Part shown: positions 1-7,100 of the stretch, piece by piece
How the letters are laid out: every line of letters begins with the position of its first letter
Position numbering within the stretch: position 1 is the first letter of the stretch
Origin: an uncultured Clostridium sp.
Lineage (GTDB): Bacteria > Bacillota > Clostridia > Clostridiales > Clostridiaceae
NCBI RefSeq assembly: GCF_937920395.1
Contig: NZ_CALEVF010000177.1
Coordinates: forward strand, 1-9,446
Direction of reading: 5' to 3'
DNA length: 9,446 nt
The notes under the pieces: generated by a model
What the model saw: only the letters and a program-made list of their open reading frames with translations
Databases searched by the model: none
What the model was told of the DNA's origin: nothing
Made by a program: the position numbers and the translations under genes

Positions 1-563
1 AGGTACTAAAAAGACAGATAAAACAAAAAGTATTGATGATTTTATACTTGCAGCATCTACTGCAGGAGCTGTTGGAGCTACGGATAAGGTGATATCAACA
101 GCGAGTGAAAAAGGATTGTTAGGAAAAAGAAGTAATACTGTTGTAAGAAAAATGAATCGTTTTAATAGAAGAGCTAGAAAATTATCTAGTACATTATGAA
201 GTAACAAAGAAAAGTGTACGTCTAAGAGAGGGATTTGGCGTAGTAGGGGGGGTTCTAGCTGCTGGGATTGCCGTTGAGGATGTAAAAAACAATGATAATA
301 CTGTTGACAAAGTAGCAGCGGTCGGTATAGATGAAAAAGCTACTGCAGCGGCTTGGGTAGCATCAGACTACTTAGCTCCGTTAGCTGCAACTTTTGCAGT
401 TGGGGTGGTAGAAACAGGAGCTGCGGCTATTGGTATAGTTGCATTACCTGAAATTGCAGTGGGAGTTGTTGCAGTTACTGGTGCGGTAGTTGCAGTTGGC
501 GTTGTTAATTTTTTAGCATCAACAGTTGCCAGTACATTTAAAGAGAGTTTAGACTTGAAATAG
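1..563 (+). pseudogene. C-terminal part of a polymorphic (LXG/T7SS-type) toxin, frameshifted
   Basis: The reading frame enters from the left edge and stops with TGA at 197-199. An adjacent frame, open from 156, continues to TAG at 561-563 without any ATG, GTG or TTG near its beginning. The two halves read as one protein if a single T is removed near 194-195, giving ...KLSSTYEVTKKSVR.... I therefore read this as the 3' end of one gene broken by a one-base insertion. The second half is dominated by Gly, Ala and Val with regularly spaced glycines, for example around AVGVVAVTGAVVAVGVV, and would form hydrophobic helices. This resembles the glycine-zipper, membrane-depolarising C-termini reported for some type VIIb effectors. 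The identification rests on this composition and on the neighbours: a membrane protein 11 bp downstream and a DUF4176 gene. The N-terminal LXG domain would lie outside the window and cannot be confirmed. Confidence 0.6.
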
Positions 564-574
564 GAGGCAATATT

Positions 575-1024
575 ATGAATTCAAAAATAAATAAAATTTT
601 ACCTTTTACAGGAGTATTAACAGTTTTATTCATAATCATAGCTAGACGTGGTTCCTATCCTTTGAACATGGTTATTTTAGGCGTAATGATTACTCTATTT
701 TTACCTATTACTTTAGGTGGTATTATTTTCAGAAAGCGTCTAAAATCTAAGTGGATGTTATTAGGAGGTATTTCCGTGTGCTTGTGTGGTGGTCTAGCTT
801 ATTTTAGCATGTATTCTGAACATAATAATATTAATAATAATAATATTATTTTAATATTGTCACCTATTGTTATGTTTGTTGCCATACACTCAGGATTTAG
901 ATTTAAACTGGATAAACTAACAGGAAAAAAAGAAATTAAGATGGAGAAATTTAAGGCTAATATTATCAAATGCATATTAGTAGTTGCGGAAATAACCGCA
1001 TTATATATCGCATTTATAAAATAA
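575..1024 (+). CDS. Multi-pass membrane protein, candidate toxin immunity protein
   Basis: This 149-residue protein has about five hydrophobic segments, near residues 9-24, 30-51, 61-80, 90-107 and 130-148, separated by short Lys/Arg-rich loops, so it should sit in the cytoplasmic membrane. An Asn run (NNINNNN, about residues 84-90) lies in one loop. The start has a strong GGAGG site 7 bp upstream. The gene begins 11 bp after the stop of the Gly/Ala/Val-rich toxin remnant and 24 bp before the DUF4176 gene, so the three look co-transcribed. In toxin-immunity loci the gene immediately after the toxin usually encodes the cognate immunity protein, and an integral membrane protein suits a toxin that acts on membranes. 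I do not recognise a named family, so immunity function is inferred from position and topology. It remains intact although its presumed toxin is broken. Confidence 0.72.
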   Translation: MNSKINKILPFTGVLTVLFIIIARRGSYPLNMVILGVMITLFLPITLGGIIFRKRLKSKWMLLGGISVCLCGGLAYFSMYSEHNNINNNNIILILSPIVMFVAIHSGFRFKLDKLTGKKEIKMEKFKANIIKCILVVAEITALYIAFIK

Positions 1025-1048
1025 AATATTAATTGGAGTGATTAGTTT

Positions 1049-1318
1049 ATGAACAAGTATTTACCAATAGGTTCAATAGTAGTATTAAAAAATGCAGATA
1101 AAAAGTTAATGATATATGGGAGGAAACAAAAGGATACTGGAAATGGTAATATACGTGATTATGTAGGATGTGTTTATCCAGAAGGAAATATAGATTTAAA
1201 ACATACATATTTATTTAACCATGATCAAATTGAAAAGGTATTTTTTATAGGGTTTCAAGACTTAGAAGAGATAGAATTTAATAAAAGGCTGATTAAAGCG
1301 GAAGACAACAATATATAA
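1049..1318 (+). CDS. DUF4176 domain protein (LXG/T7SS-associated)
   Basis: This 89-residue soluble protein has the recognisable DUF4176 layout: N-terminal LPIGSIVVLKN, then KLMIYGRKQ, the central DYVGCVYPEGN block, YLFNHDQIEKVFFIGF, and the acidic end QDLEEIEFNKRL. Members of the family are small proteins commonly encoded within LXG toxin operons of Firmicutes and have been linked to effector handling as accessory or chaperone-like factors. That role is family knowledge and not visible in the sequence. The ATG follows a GGAGTGA site at good spacing. It lies 24 bp after the membrane protein gene, consistent with one operon. It is the only intact DUF4176 copy in the window; fragments of others follow at 1322-1408 and 1826-1999. 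Confidence 0.85.
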   Translation: MNKYLPIGSIVVLKNADKKLMIYGRKQKDTGNGNIRDYVGCVYPEGNIDLKHTYLFNHDQIEKVFFIGFQDLEEIEFNKRLIKAEDNNI

Positions 1319-1321
1319 TAA

Positions 1322-1408
1322 GTTATTGATAAAACTTATCATTTGGGACTTCAAGATGAGGAACAATTTGAATTTAATAAGAAATTACAACTTCCTACAA
1401 ATAAATAA
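1322..1408 (+). pseudogene. C-terminal fragment of a second DUF4176 gene
   Basis: This 28-codon reading frame lacks a start codon and directly follows the intact DUF4176 gene. Its peptide VIDKTYHLGLQDEEQFEFNK aligns with the C-terminal end of the intact copy (IEKVFFIGFQDLEEIEFNKR), with about 11 identities in 21 positions, and ends in its own TAA. The codons differ considerably from the intact copy, so this is a diverged paralogue fragment and not a recent duplication. The missing N-terminal part suggests deletion or recombination between tandem DUF4176 genes, with the junction just after 1318. Confidence 0.7.
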
Positions 1409-1414
1409 CGATAT

Positions 1415-1573
1415 ATGCAGATGGAATACCAAAGACTTCAGAATGAAATTTATAATTTCACTGAAGTTTTCTTTTTTATGTCAAAAGCTAAAAAGGTTGG
1501 TAAAGCTATAAGTATTGCAAACACAAATGCAAATTGAGCAAAAGCAATTAATGCTAGGATTAATAAAAAATAG
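1415..1573 (+). pseudogene. Short hypothetical protein remnant with in-frame TGA
   Basis: An ATG at 1415 opens a frame reading MQMEYQRLQNEIYNFTEVFF and continuing with a Lys/Ala-rich helix to TGA at 1535-1537. The same frame then continues AKAINARINKK to TAG at 1571-1573. The smooth continuation suggests a nonsense mutation in a gene of about 52 codons, or the C-terminal end of a longer helical protein. No clear ribosome binding site precedes 1415. The family is not recognised. Its position among T7SS-accessory fragments suggests it was one of the small helical proteins of such loci, but that is a guess. An overlapping frame at 1326-1511 has no coding support. Confidence 0.4.
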
Positions 1574-1597
1574 CTATAGATAGGGAGGACATAACAA

Positions 1598-1797
1598 ATG
1601 AAAAAAGTGATTGATTTGTCTTATTAGCTATGGCATTGATCTTCATACCTGGAATAGCATTTGCAGATTGGTTCATTGTAAGAGCTACCATATCACTATT
1701 TAAAGATTTTAAATATGCTGATAGAAGTGGTAGAATCCTAATAGTCATAGTAAGTATCGGTCTATTTATGAAAATGATTTACGAATGGGATAGATAG
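1598..1797 (+). pseudogene. Small two-helix membrane peptide, one-base frameshift
   Basis: A good GGGAGG site at about 1582-1587 precedes ATG 1598, whose frame stops after nine codons (MKKVIDLSY). Adding one T in the TCTTATTA stretch near 1619-1623 joins it to a frame that runs to TAG 1795-1797. The restored product begins MKKVIDLSLLAMALIFIPGI and continues with AFADWF. That is a signal-like first hydrophobic helix with an AFA-type end, followed by a charged segment (FKDFKYADRSGR) and a second hydrophobic helix (ILIVIVSIGLFM), about 66 residues in all. The family is not recognised. An internal ATG at 1630 could give a truncated product. The intact ribosome binding site suggests the inactivation is fairly recent. 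Confidence 0.5.
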
Positions 1798-1825
1798 ACA
1801 TTAATTAGAAAAGGATGTGATAAAA

Positions 1826-1999
1826 ATGGAATGATTACCGATTGGTTCGGTTGTGTTATTAAAGGACTGAGACAAAAGATCAATGATATATGGGATTAAA
1901 CAATTTAATGAGGAAAAAAATCAGTCATATGATTATGAATGAATAAAAGGTAGCACTAATACATATTAGGTATTTTCACATATGAATTTTTTAAAATAA
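1826..1999 (+). pseudogene. Decayed DUF4176 gene, N-terminal portion
   Basis: After an AAGGATGTGAT ribosome binding site, ATG 1826 opens a frame reading ME*LPIGSVVLLKD*DK and then MIYGIKQFNEEKNQSYDYE*. Ignoring stops, LPIGSVVLLK, DK..MIYG.KQ and DY match the intact DUF4176 protein at 1049-1318. TGA codons occupy positions 3, 14 and 39, and a TAG follows further on. Resemblance to DUF4176 ends near 1942; the frame can be followed to TAA 1997-1999. The conserved centre and C-terminus are missing. This is a dead third copy, or the other half of a split gene whose C-terminus is the fragment at 1322-1408, although their order is reversed. Confidence 0.7.
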
Positions 2000-2005
2000 C
2001 ATAGC

Positions 2006-2032
2006 CTCTAGGATATAATTCTAGGGTTTTTT
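2006..2032 (+). terminator. Probable intrinsic terminator
   Basis: An 8-bp stem (CTCTAGGA with TTCTAGGG, including two G-T pairs) encloses a TATAA loop and is followed by six T residues. It lies downstream of the decayed DUF4176 gene and would end that transcription unit. The stem is only moderately stable. Confidence 0.5.
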
Positions 2033-2052
2033 CTTTAACAATAGTGAGTGAA

Positions 2053-2498
2053 ATGGTCTTATTTATTAGATTCCCTATAGTAGACAAAATAACAGGGAAA
2101 TGAAGTACTTGAAGACATACAAAAATTAATAACAGGTATACATAATATAATAAATAAATTTCAGGAATCAGAAAGCAAGATAGCATGTGATATAAATGCA
2201 GTAACTGTTAGCAGTTCAACTCTTCTTGGTGCAGGGGTTTTATCTAAAAGTGATCTAATGTTGCTAGGGGTGGAAAGTGGTGTACAAGGTACTGAAAATA
2301 AAAATGGATTTAATTTAGATAATTATAATTACTTTTGGTAGTGTTCATTTTACTTATAAAGATTCTAAAAAAGGAATTGAAAAGACCTATTAATTTGTTG
2401 CTGAATATTCAAAAAATATTTTTGCTAATAGTGAATTAGATGAAAATTCAGTTAATGATTTTATTGTATACTCACGTGGATACAATAGCAATAAATAG
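2053..2498 (+). pseudogene. Multiply broken ORF of unknown family
   Basis: Three successive frames read as one protein. The first runs from ATG 2053 (or GTG 2044) to TGA 2101, containing IRFPIVDKITGK. The second, from 2102 to TAG 2339, begins EVLEDIQKLITGIHNIINKF, continues with a Ser/Gly/Leu segment (VSSSTLLGAGVLSK) and ends near LDNYNYF. The third, from 2337 to TAG 2496, reads GSVHFTYKDSKKGIEKTY, a stop at 2391, then FVAEYSKNIFANSELDENSV and onward. Two frameshifts and one nonsense codon thus break a product of about 150 residues. I do not recognise the family. Its position suggests another cassette of the toxin locus, such as a toxin end or an immunity protein. The frame and codon continuity is the only support. 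Confidence 0.45.
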
Positions 2499-2510
2499 TT
2501 ATTATAACTA
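2496..2510. repeat. 7-1-7 perfect inverted repeat
   Basis: TAGTTAT and ATAACTA flank a single T. The centre is too short for an RNA hairpin, so this would be a DNA dyad if it has a function. It overlaps the stop codon of the broken ORF. The AT-rich composition makes chance likely. Confidence 0.3.
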
Positions 2511-2582
2511 AATTTTATTATTTATATATTTTAACAAATACAAAATATACTCAGAGCGGTATGTTATTGGTGCATATTTTTA

Positions 2583-2620
2583 AACATTTTAGTTTTAAAT
2601 GTTATTTTATATGGTAAAAT
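2583..2620 (+). promoter_or_regulatory. Putative promoter and operator dyad of the HEPN/MNT operon
   Basis: An extended -10 element, TGG followed by TAAAAT, lies at 2612-2620, about 38 bp before the HepT start codon. No good -35 hexamer is present at 16-18 bp spacing (TTTTAA or GTTTTA at best), which an extended -10 can tolerate. A 7-bp inverted repeat, AACATTT (2583-2589) and AAATGTT (2597-2603), overlaps the -35 region and would be well placed for autoregulation by a toxin-antitoxin complex. The regulatory role is inferred. Confidence 0.4.
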
Positions 2621-2658
2621 AATAAATATATATAACTTAGAAAGGGTGATAAAATATT

Positions 2659-3093
2659 ATGGGAATACTAGATAAATATGATGAATCAATAAAATTAACA
2701 TATAATTATGCATATAGAATGTTAGTTCATTTAAAGAATATCATAGATAATTTTAATAATATAAAAAACCCAGATGATATAACGATGGAAGTTTATAGAG
2801 ATTCAATTATAAAAAAGTATGAAACATTAGAAGACTTAACTTGGAAGTTACTTTCTAAAATATTTAAATCATCTGGTTTAGAGATAAACAATCCAAGAGG
2901 GTGTTATAAACAAGCGTTTAAAGAAGGGTTAATTAATGATATAGAAATTTGGAACGATATTTTATTATCAAGAAATTCTATATCTCATATTTATGATGAG
3001 CAAGATTATGAAGAAATTAAAAATAAGATAATAATTGGTTATACAGGTGCCATAGAAGATCTATTAAGTAACCTTTCAAAAGTGGTAATGTGA
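2659..3093 (+). CDS. hepT: HepT-like HEPN toxin of a HEPN/MNT toxin-antitoxin system
   Basis: This 144-residue, all-helical protein belongs to the HI0074/HepT group of HEPN proteins. The family pattern is clear: RDSIIKKYETLEDLTWKLL around residues 47-65, then NPRGCYKQAFKEGLIND around 78-94, then the signature RNSISHIY, with R105, H110 and Y112 forming RX4HXY. In characterised HepT proteins the Arg/His pair belongs to the RNase active site, and the Tyr is the residue to which the partner MntA attaches AMP to neutralise the toxin. Both the active site and the modification site are present, so the protein looks functional. The ATG follows an AAAGGGTGA site 9-10 bp upstream. The mntA gene starts one base after the stop, so the genes are probably translationally coupled. 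The toxin-first order is typical of this pair. Confidence 0.9.
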   Translation: MGILDKYDESIKLTYNYAYRMLVHLKNIIDNFNNIKNPDDITMEVYRDSIIKKYETLEDLTWKLLSKIFKSSGLEINNPRGCYKQAFKEGLINDIEIWNDILLSRNSISHIYDEQDYEEIKNKIIIGYTGAIEDLLSNLSKVVM

Positions 3094-3094
3094 T

Positions 3095-3391
3095 ATGTAT
3101 GGAATAGATAAAAAAGTATATAAAAGCTTGATTAATTATTTCCTAAATAATAACAATATTGAGAAAGTAATAATATTTGGGTCAAGAGCAAAAGGAATAG
3201 AAAATATAAATTCAGATATAGATTTATGTGTAAGTTATATAGGTAAAAGCAAAGGAACTATTGTAGAAGAGATTAATGATGTAATAGGAATATATTCTTG
3301 TGATATTGTTTTTATAAATTCATTAAATGAGAATATAGAAAAACAAATTGATAGGGATGGAATTGAAATTTATTCTAAAGTTAGTAGATAA
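3095..3391 (+). CDS. mntA: MntA-like minimal nucleotidyltransferase antitoxin
   Basis: This 98-residue protein contains the nucleotidyltransferase signature GSX10DXD: GSRAKG from G29-S30, with D41 and D43 in NSDIDL. A third acidic residue, D70, is in YSCDIVF. This is the complete catalytic triad of the minimal nucleotidyltransferase (DNA polymerase beta-like) fold. In known HEPN/MNT pairs MntA uses ATP to add AMP to the conserved Tyr of HepT, which inactivates the toxin. The length is normal for the family. The gene begins one base after hepT with only a weak purine-rich site, so coupled translation from hepT is likely. The operon appears to end at the hairpin just downstream. Confidence 0.9.
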   Translation: MYGIDKKVYKSLINYFLNNNNIEKVIIFGSRAKGIENINSDIDLCVSYIGKSKGTIVEEINDVIGIYSCDIVFINSLNENIEKQIDRDGIEIYSKVSR

Positions 3392-3404
3392 TTTAGACTG
3401 GTAT

Positions 3405-3450
3405 AGGAACTATTGAAGTATATTTTATATATTTAAGTAGTTCCTTTGTT
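3405..3450 (+). terminator. Hairpin after mntA, weak intrinsic terminator
   Basis: AGGAACTA (3405-3412) and TAGTTCCT (3438-3445) form a perfect 8-bp stem around a 25-base AU-rich loop, followed by a short T-rich run. It sits 14 bp after the mntA stop. The long loop and imperfect T-tract make it a weak terminator, though its position fits. Confidence 0.45.
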
Positions 3451-3905
3451 GTTAAGGCTAAAAGGGTATTTACAAATGAAAGTGGACAGAAATTTACAAT
3501 TTATTACCCAGCTTGTAATTATGGCAAACCCTTAAGATATCTATGTTAGAACATATATAAATATATATATTACAAAAAAACGAAATATCTTATTACTATA
3601 GGAATAAAGATAACAATATATAAGTGAGAATTAAACTTTAAAACTCTAATAAAATATATTCCCCTTTGATAAATTTGTAATAAAACAATTAAGTTAACGA
3701 TAGATCCTTATATATCAATGAACATAAGCTAATTACATATATTAATTATAGTTACAAAATAACTATAATTAAAAATTTGACTAGAATACTTAATATGAGA
3801 TTTCTAATAAAAGGCATTAAGCAATAATTATTTATATGTATATTTAAAAAAAATATTTCAAAAAATAATGCTCAGTCGGGTGCTAGATTAGGCAGTTAAA
3901 AACTA
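3446..3905. other. Mostly non-coding AT-rich gap with a possible coding remnant
   Basis: No complete gene is visible on either strand. From 3399 to TAG 3547-3549 one plus-strand frame is open without a start codon and includes VKAKRVFTNESGQKFTIYY and PACNYGKP; it looks protein-like but unassigned, possibly a gene remnant. From 3550 the sequence is very AT-rich with stops in all frames. Around 3864-3896 the frame of the following ORF already reads NAQSGARLGS before a TAA at 3897-3899, so coding sequence may once have begun further upstream. No convincing promoter was found: TTGACT at 3777 lacks a well-spaced -10. Confidence 0.5.
3742..3772. repeat. Perfect 13-bp inverted repeat with 5-base loop
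   Basis: TTAATTATAGTTA and TAACTATAATTAA flank CAAAA. All 13 pairs match, but only one is G-C, so an RNA hairpin would be weak. The run that follows is A-rich on this strand and there is no T-tract, which argues against a rightward terminator. It may be an operator dyad about 130 bp before the next ORF. It shares the half-site TAGTTA/TAACTA with the dyad at 2496-2510. Confidence 0.5.
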
Positions 3906-4127
3906 ATGCTTAACTCAGTTGAAGGATATATTGCACATAAAGTACATGGGGTTAAAATAGGAGAAGCAGCATTTGGTCCTGGTTTTGTGATATGTGCTAT
4001 TCTTGATTGGGCTGAGGTTTGCACGAATGAGAGGGGATATCTTTCAATTAAACCAATATTTTTAGTTGAATATAAGAAAGAAATGGATATATATAAATGT
4101 ATTGAGAGAATTAATTCTAATAAGTGA
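3906..4127 (+). CDS. Small hypothetical protein upstream of the helicase-nuclease gene, possibly truncated
   Basis: This 73-residue ORF begins MLNSVEGYIAHKVHGVKIGE and includes the distinctive GPGFVICAILDWAEVC and ERGYLSIKPIFLVEYKKEMD. Its codon use is richer in GC than the flanking sequence, and it reads as a folded domain and not random AT-rich sequence. No strong ribosome binding site precedes ATG 3906. In the same frame, immediately upstream of a TAA at 3897-3899, the protein-like NAQSGARLGS appears. The gene may therefore be a C-terminal remnant of a longer gene broken by a nonsense mutation. It ends 64 bp before the helicase ATG on the same strand, so co-transcription is possible. I do not recognise the family. 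The opposite-strand frame over the same bases is a shadow. Confidence 0.5.
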   Translation: MLNSVEGYIAHKVHGVKIGEAAFGPGFVICAILDWAEVCTNERGYLSIKPIFLVEYKKEMDIYKCIERINSNK

Positions 4128-4191
4128 ATTGAAATGTATAGAAATATTAGTTGTGAATTAAGTAAAATCATTATAAGGGGCAGTGAAAATA

Positions 4192-7100
4192 ATGGATAGT
4201 TCAGGTAAAAAGAAAATAATTAAGTTGTTTGAATTCTTAAAACAATTTAACAATATAAAGAATCCAGTAATGGTGGATGTGAATAACCAACAATGGATAA
4301 AATGGATGGATAGTATTCCAGAACATGAAACAATAAAGAACAATATATTTAATTTTCAATATGATAGTGAAACTTTATTTAGTATTAATAAACCAAAGTT
4401 AAGAGAATGTCCTCTTCCACCAGAGAAAATTAATGAATGGTTAGAAAAAGGCTGGAATGATATAAGCAAGGAAGTTGTGGTAAAGCAATACATAGAGAAA
4501 ATCGAATATGAGATAGATTCTGATAATAATGAAGTGAGTAAGCTAGTAACAATAAGGTTAGAAGAAGATAATGATAGATTAAATTTACTTAATATATGGA
4601 AAGAATCAAGATCCAAATGGGCCCAGGAAGAAAGTAAGGCAAGAAAAGCGGATGCTGTATACAATGAATTGTACTCACTTTATTCAATTTTAAAGAAGGA
4701 AGCAGAAGCTTTAGAATTAGTTCTAGGCGATGGTATTTTAAGTTATTGCGGAAATAAAGTGATAAACCATCCGATATTATTGCAAGCTGTAAATTTAGTA
4801 TTTGATGCAAATATTCCACAGTTTCAAATTAATATATCGCAGGAAAGAGGACCAGAGTTATATAAGAGTCTATTTAGTAATATAACTGAGTCTAATTATG
4901 AGCTATTATCAAGCATATATGAGGAGTTTGAAATTGGTCAATTTACACCATATGAAATCTCTGAAAGCAATTCATTTTTAACTAGACTTTCACATGCACT
5001 AGCGTCAGATGGAACATTTTTAGAAAATTTAGAAGAATATGAAAAGGTAAGAAATTATCCGCAAATTTATAGACGACCTGTATTGTTTGTACGAAAAAGA
5101 AATCTTGGATATGGTGTAGCCATAGATTCAATAATAGAAGACATCGATAATGCACAATCATTGCCAGGCTTTTTATGTGATATAGTTGGAATTGAAAATG
5201 ATAATCCAAAAGTAGAAGAGCAAAGTAACAAGCCTGAAAACAATTTTTTAAGTGTGAATGGAATAGATGAAGATATATTATTAACAAAGCCAGCTAATGC
5301 AGAACAATTAGCGGTAGCAAAGCACTTAGAGAGAAATGGTGCAGTTTTAGTTCAAGGGCCTCCAGGTACAGGAAAAACTCATACAATTGCTAATATGGTG
5401 GGTCACTTATTATCACAAGGAAAGAGTATATTAATTACTAGTTACAGTGAAAAGGCTTTATCCGTTTTAAAGGAAAAGGTGGTGGAAGAGCTACAATCAT
5501 TATGTCTAAGTTTATTAGCTACTACAGAAGGTAGACGTGAAATGGAGAATAGTTTAGATGTTATTAATGAAAATAGGTCTACATTAGAACCAAGCGATTT
5601 AAAATCAAAAGTTGAGAGTTTAGGAAAAGAAAGAAAAAAAATTATTGATAAATTAAATAATCTTAAGATGGATTTGAAAAATGCAAGAATTAACGAATAT
5701 AGGGCTATAATTATTTCTGGAGAAGAATATAGACCAATTGACGCTGCAAAGTATATTAATAAGCATAGAAGTGATGCGGCTTGGATGCCTACTCCAATAA
5801 TTTTGGGTAAAAGTTTATCCTTAAATGAAGAAGAAATAAACGAGATATATTCTAGTAACAGTAAAATAAATTTAGAAGAGGAAAAGGAATACGATAGTAA
5901 ACTGCCGAATATAAGTGAATTAACAACGCCAATTGAATTTAATGAAATAATAAGTCAGAAAAACGAATTTAGCAGTGAAAAATTATCAAGCGGACTAGAG
6001 TATTGGAATAGTGAAGTAGCAGTTAGATATACGATATCTGAGCTTAGTGGCATTAGGGACAGGGTAAATGGAGCGTTGCTTAGTATAGATATAAACACTC
6101 CATGGGTATTAGAAACTATTCAGTCTGCTAAAGAACACACCTTAAAAAATAGTTGGAGTTTATTAATAGATGAGATTAACTTAACTTACAAACTATCTAT
6201 TGATTGCTTAGAAAGTATACTAACATATAATCCTCAGTTTAATGATATAGAGCTCGGTTGCGATGTGGATAGTCTATTAAAATCTATAATTGAGAAACTT
6301 GAAAATGGAGGAAAGATAACAAGGGTAAATTTATTTTTGAATAAGCCATTGAAGAATTTTATAAATGCTTGTAGAGTGAATGGTAATGTGCCGAATAAAA
6401 CAAATGAATTTAAAGCATTAAATAATTATCATAGGTTACTTGTGGCAAGGGGAAAATTGAAAAATAGGTGGAACAGGCAAATCGCAGTTTTAGGTGCAGA
6501 GCAAGTTGACGATATGGGAGAGGATTTTGAATTAACTTGTAAGAAATATTGCTTAATAATTGAAGATAATATAAATTGGTATGAAAGAAAATGGAATCCA
6601 ATAATTAAGGATATAGATGCATGTGGTGTAAACCTAGAAAGACTAAAAAATGAACCTGATTTGTCTAGTAATAAATTTAGTAATCTTAAACATATAAAGT
6701 TAGATTTTGGTAAAAAATTAATAGAAATTATAGAGGCACAAATATATAGAATACAATACAATGAAATAAATAATAATAAAAAGAAAATTGAGAATGTGGT
6801 TAATGAGTTTTCTAAAAATTATAATAGTAAAATAATTAATGAATTACAAACAGCTGTAATAAATGAAGATGTAGATTTATACAATGAGTGTTATGAGTCC
6901 ATAAAATCAATAAAGGAACTTGGCAAGTATATTGAAAGAAGAAGGGAATTATTACAAAAACTAGCGATAACCGCTCCTGCTTGGTCATATGAAATTACAG
7001 AAAGACAAGGTGAATTTGGAAAGGCTAAAGCTCCAGCTAATATTAAAGAGGCTTGGCTATATTGTCAATTTGTAGAAGAGATTAACTATAGAAATAGAAT

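Noticed and set aside
180..200. Programmed ribosomal frameshift in the toxin remnant
   Set aside because: There is no slippery heptamer, internal Shine-Dalgarno sequence or following hairpin at the frame change, and neighbouring genes are also broken, so mutation is simpler.
816..850. AAT-rich triplet repeat
   Set aside because: It encodes an Asn/Ile loop inside the intact membrane protein gene; it is ordinary low-complexity coding sequence in an AT-rich genome.
1326..1511. 61-residue plus-strand ORF
   Set aside because: It overlaps the DUF4176 C-terminal fragment and the following broken ORF in another frame, and its peptide has no protein-like pattern or ribosome binding site.
1535..1942. 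Four or more in-frame TGA codons at places where Trp could fit, hinting at recoding of TGA
   Set aside because: Intact genes in the window use TGA as a true stop (hepT ends ATG-TGA) and TGG for Trp throughout the helicase. The same fragments also contain TAG stops and frameshifts, so simple decay explains them.
1560..2186. Minus-strand ORFs at 1560-1748 and 1956-2186
   Set aside because: They are antisense shadows of the plus-strand membrane peptide and of the multiply broken ORF, with no ribosome binding site.
3777..3808. TTGACT with a downstream TCTAAT as a promoter for the helicase unit
   Set aside because: The spacing is about 20 bp and the -10 match is poor, so it is not a convincing sigma-A promoter.
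3896..6761. Several minus-strand ORFs of 61-110 codons
   Set aside because: All lie antisense to the small ORF at 3906-4127 or to the helicase gene, have skewed Leu/Ser/Phe compositions and lack start signals; they are reading-frame shadows.
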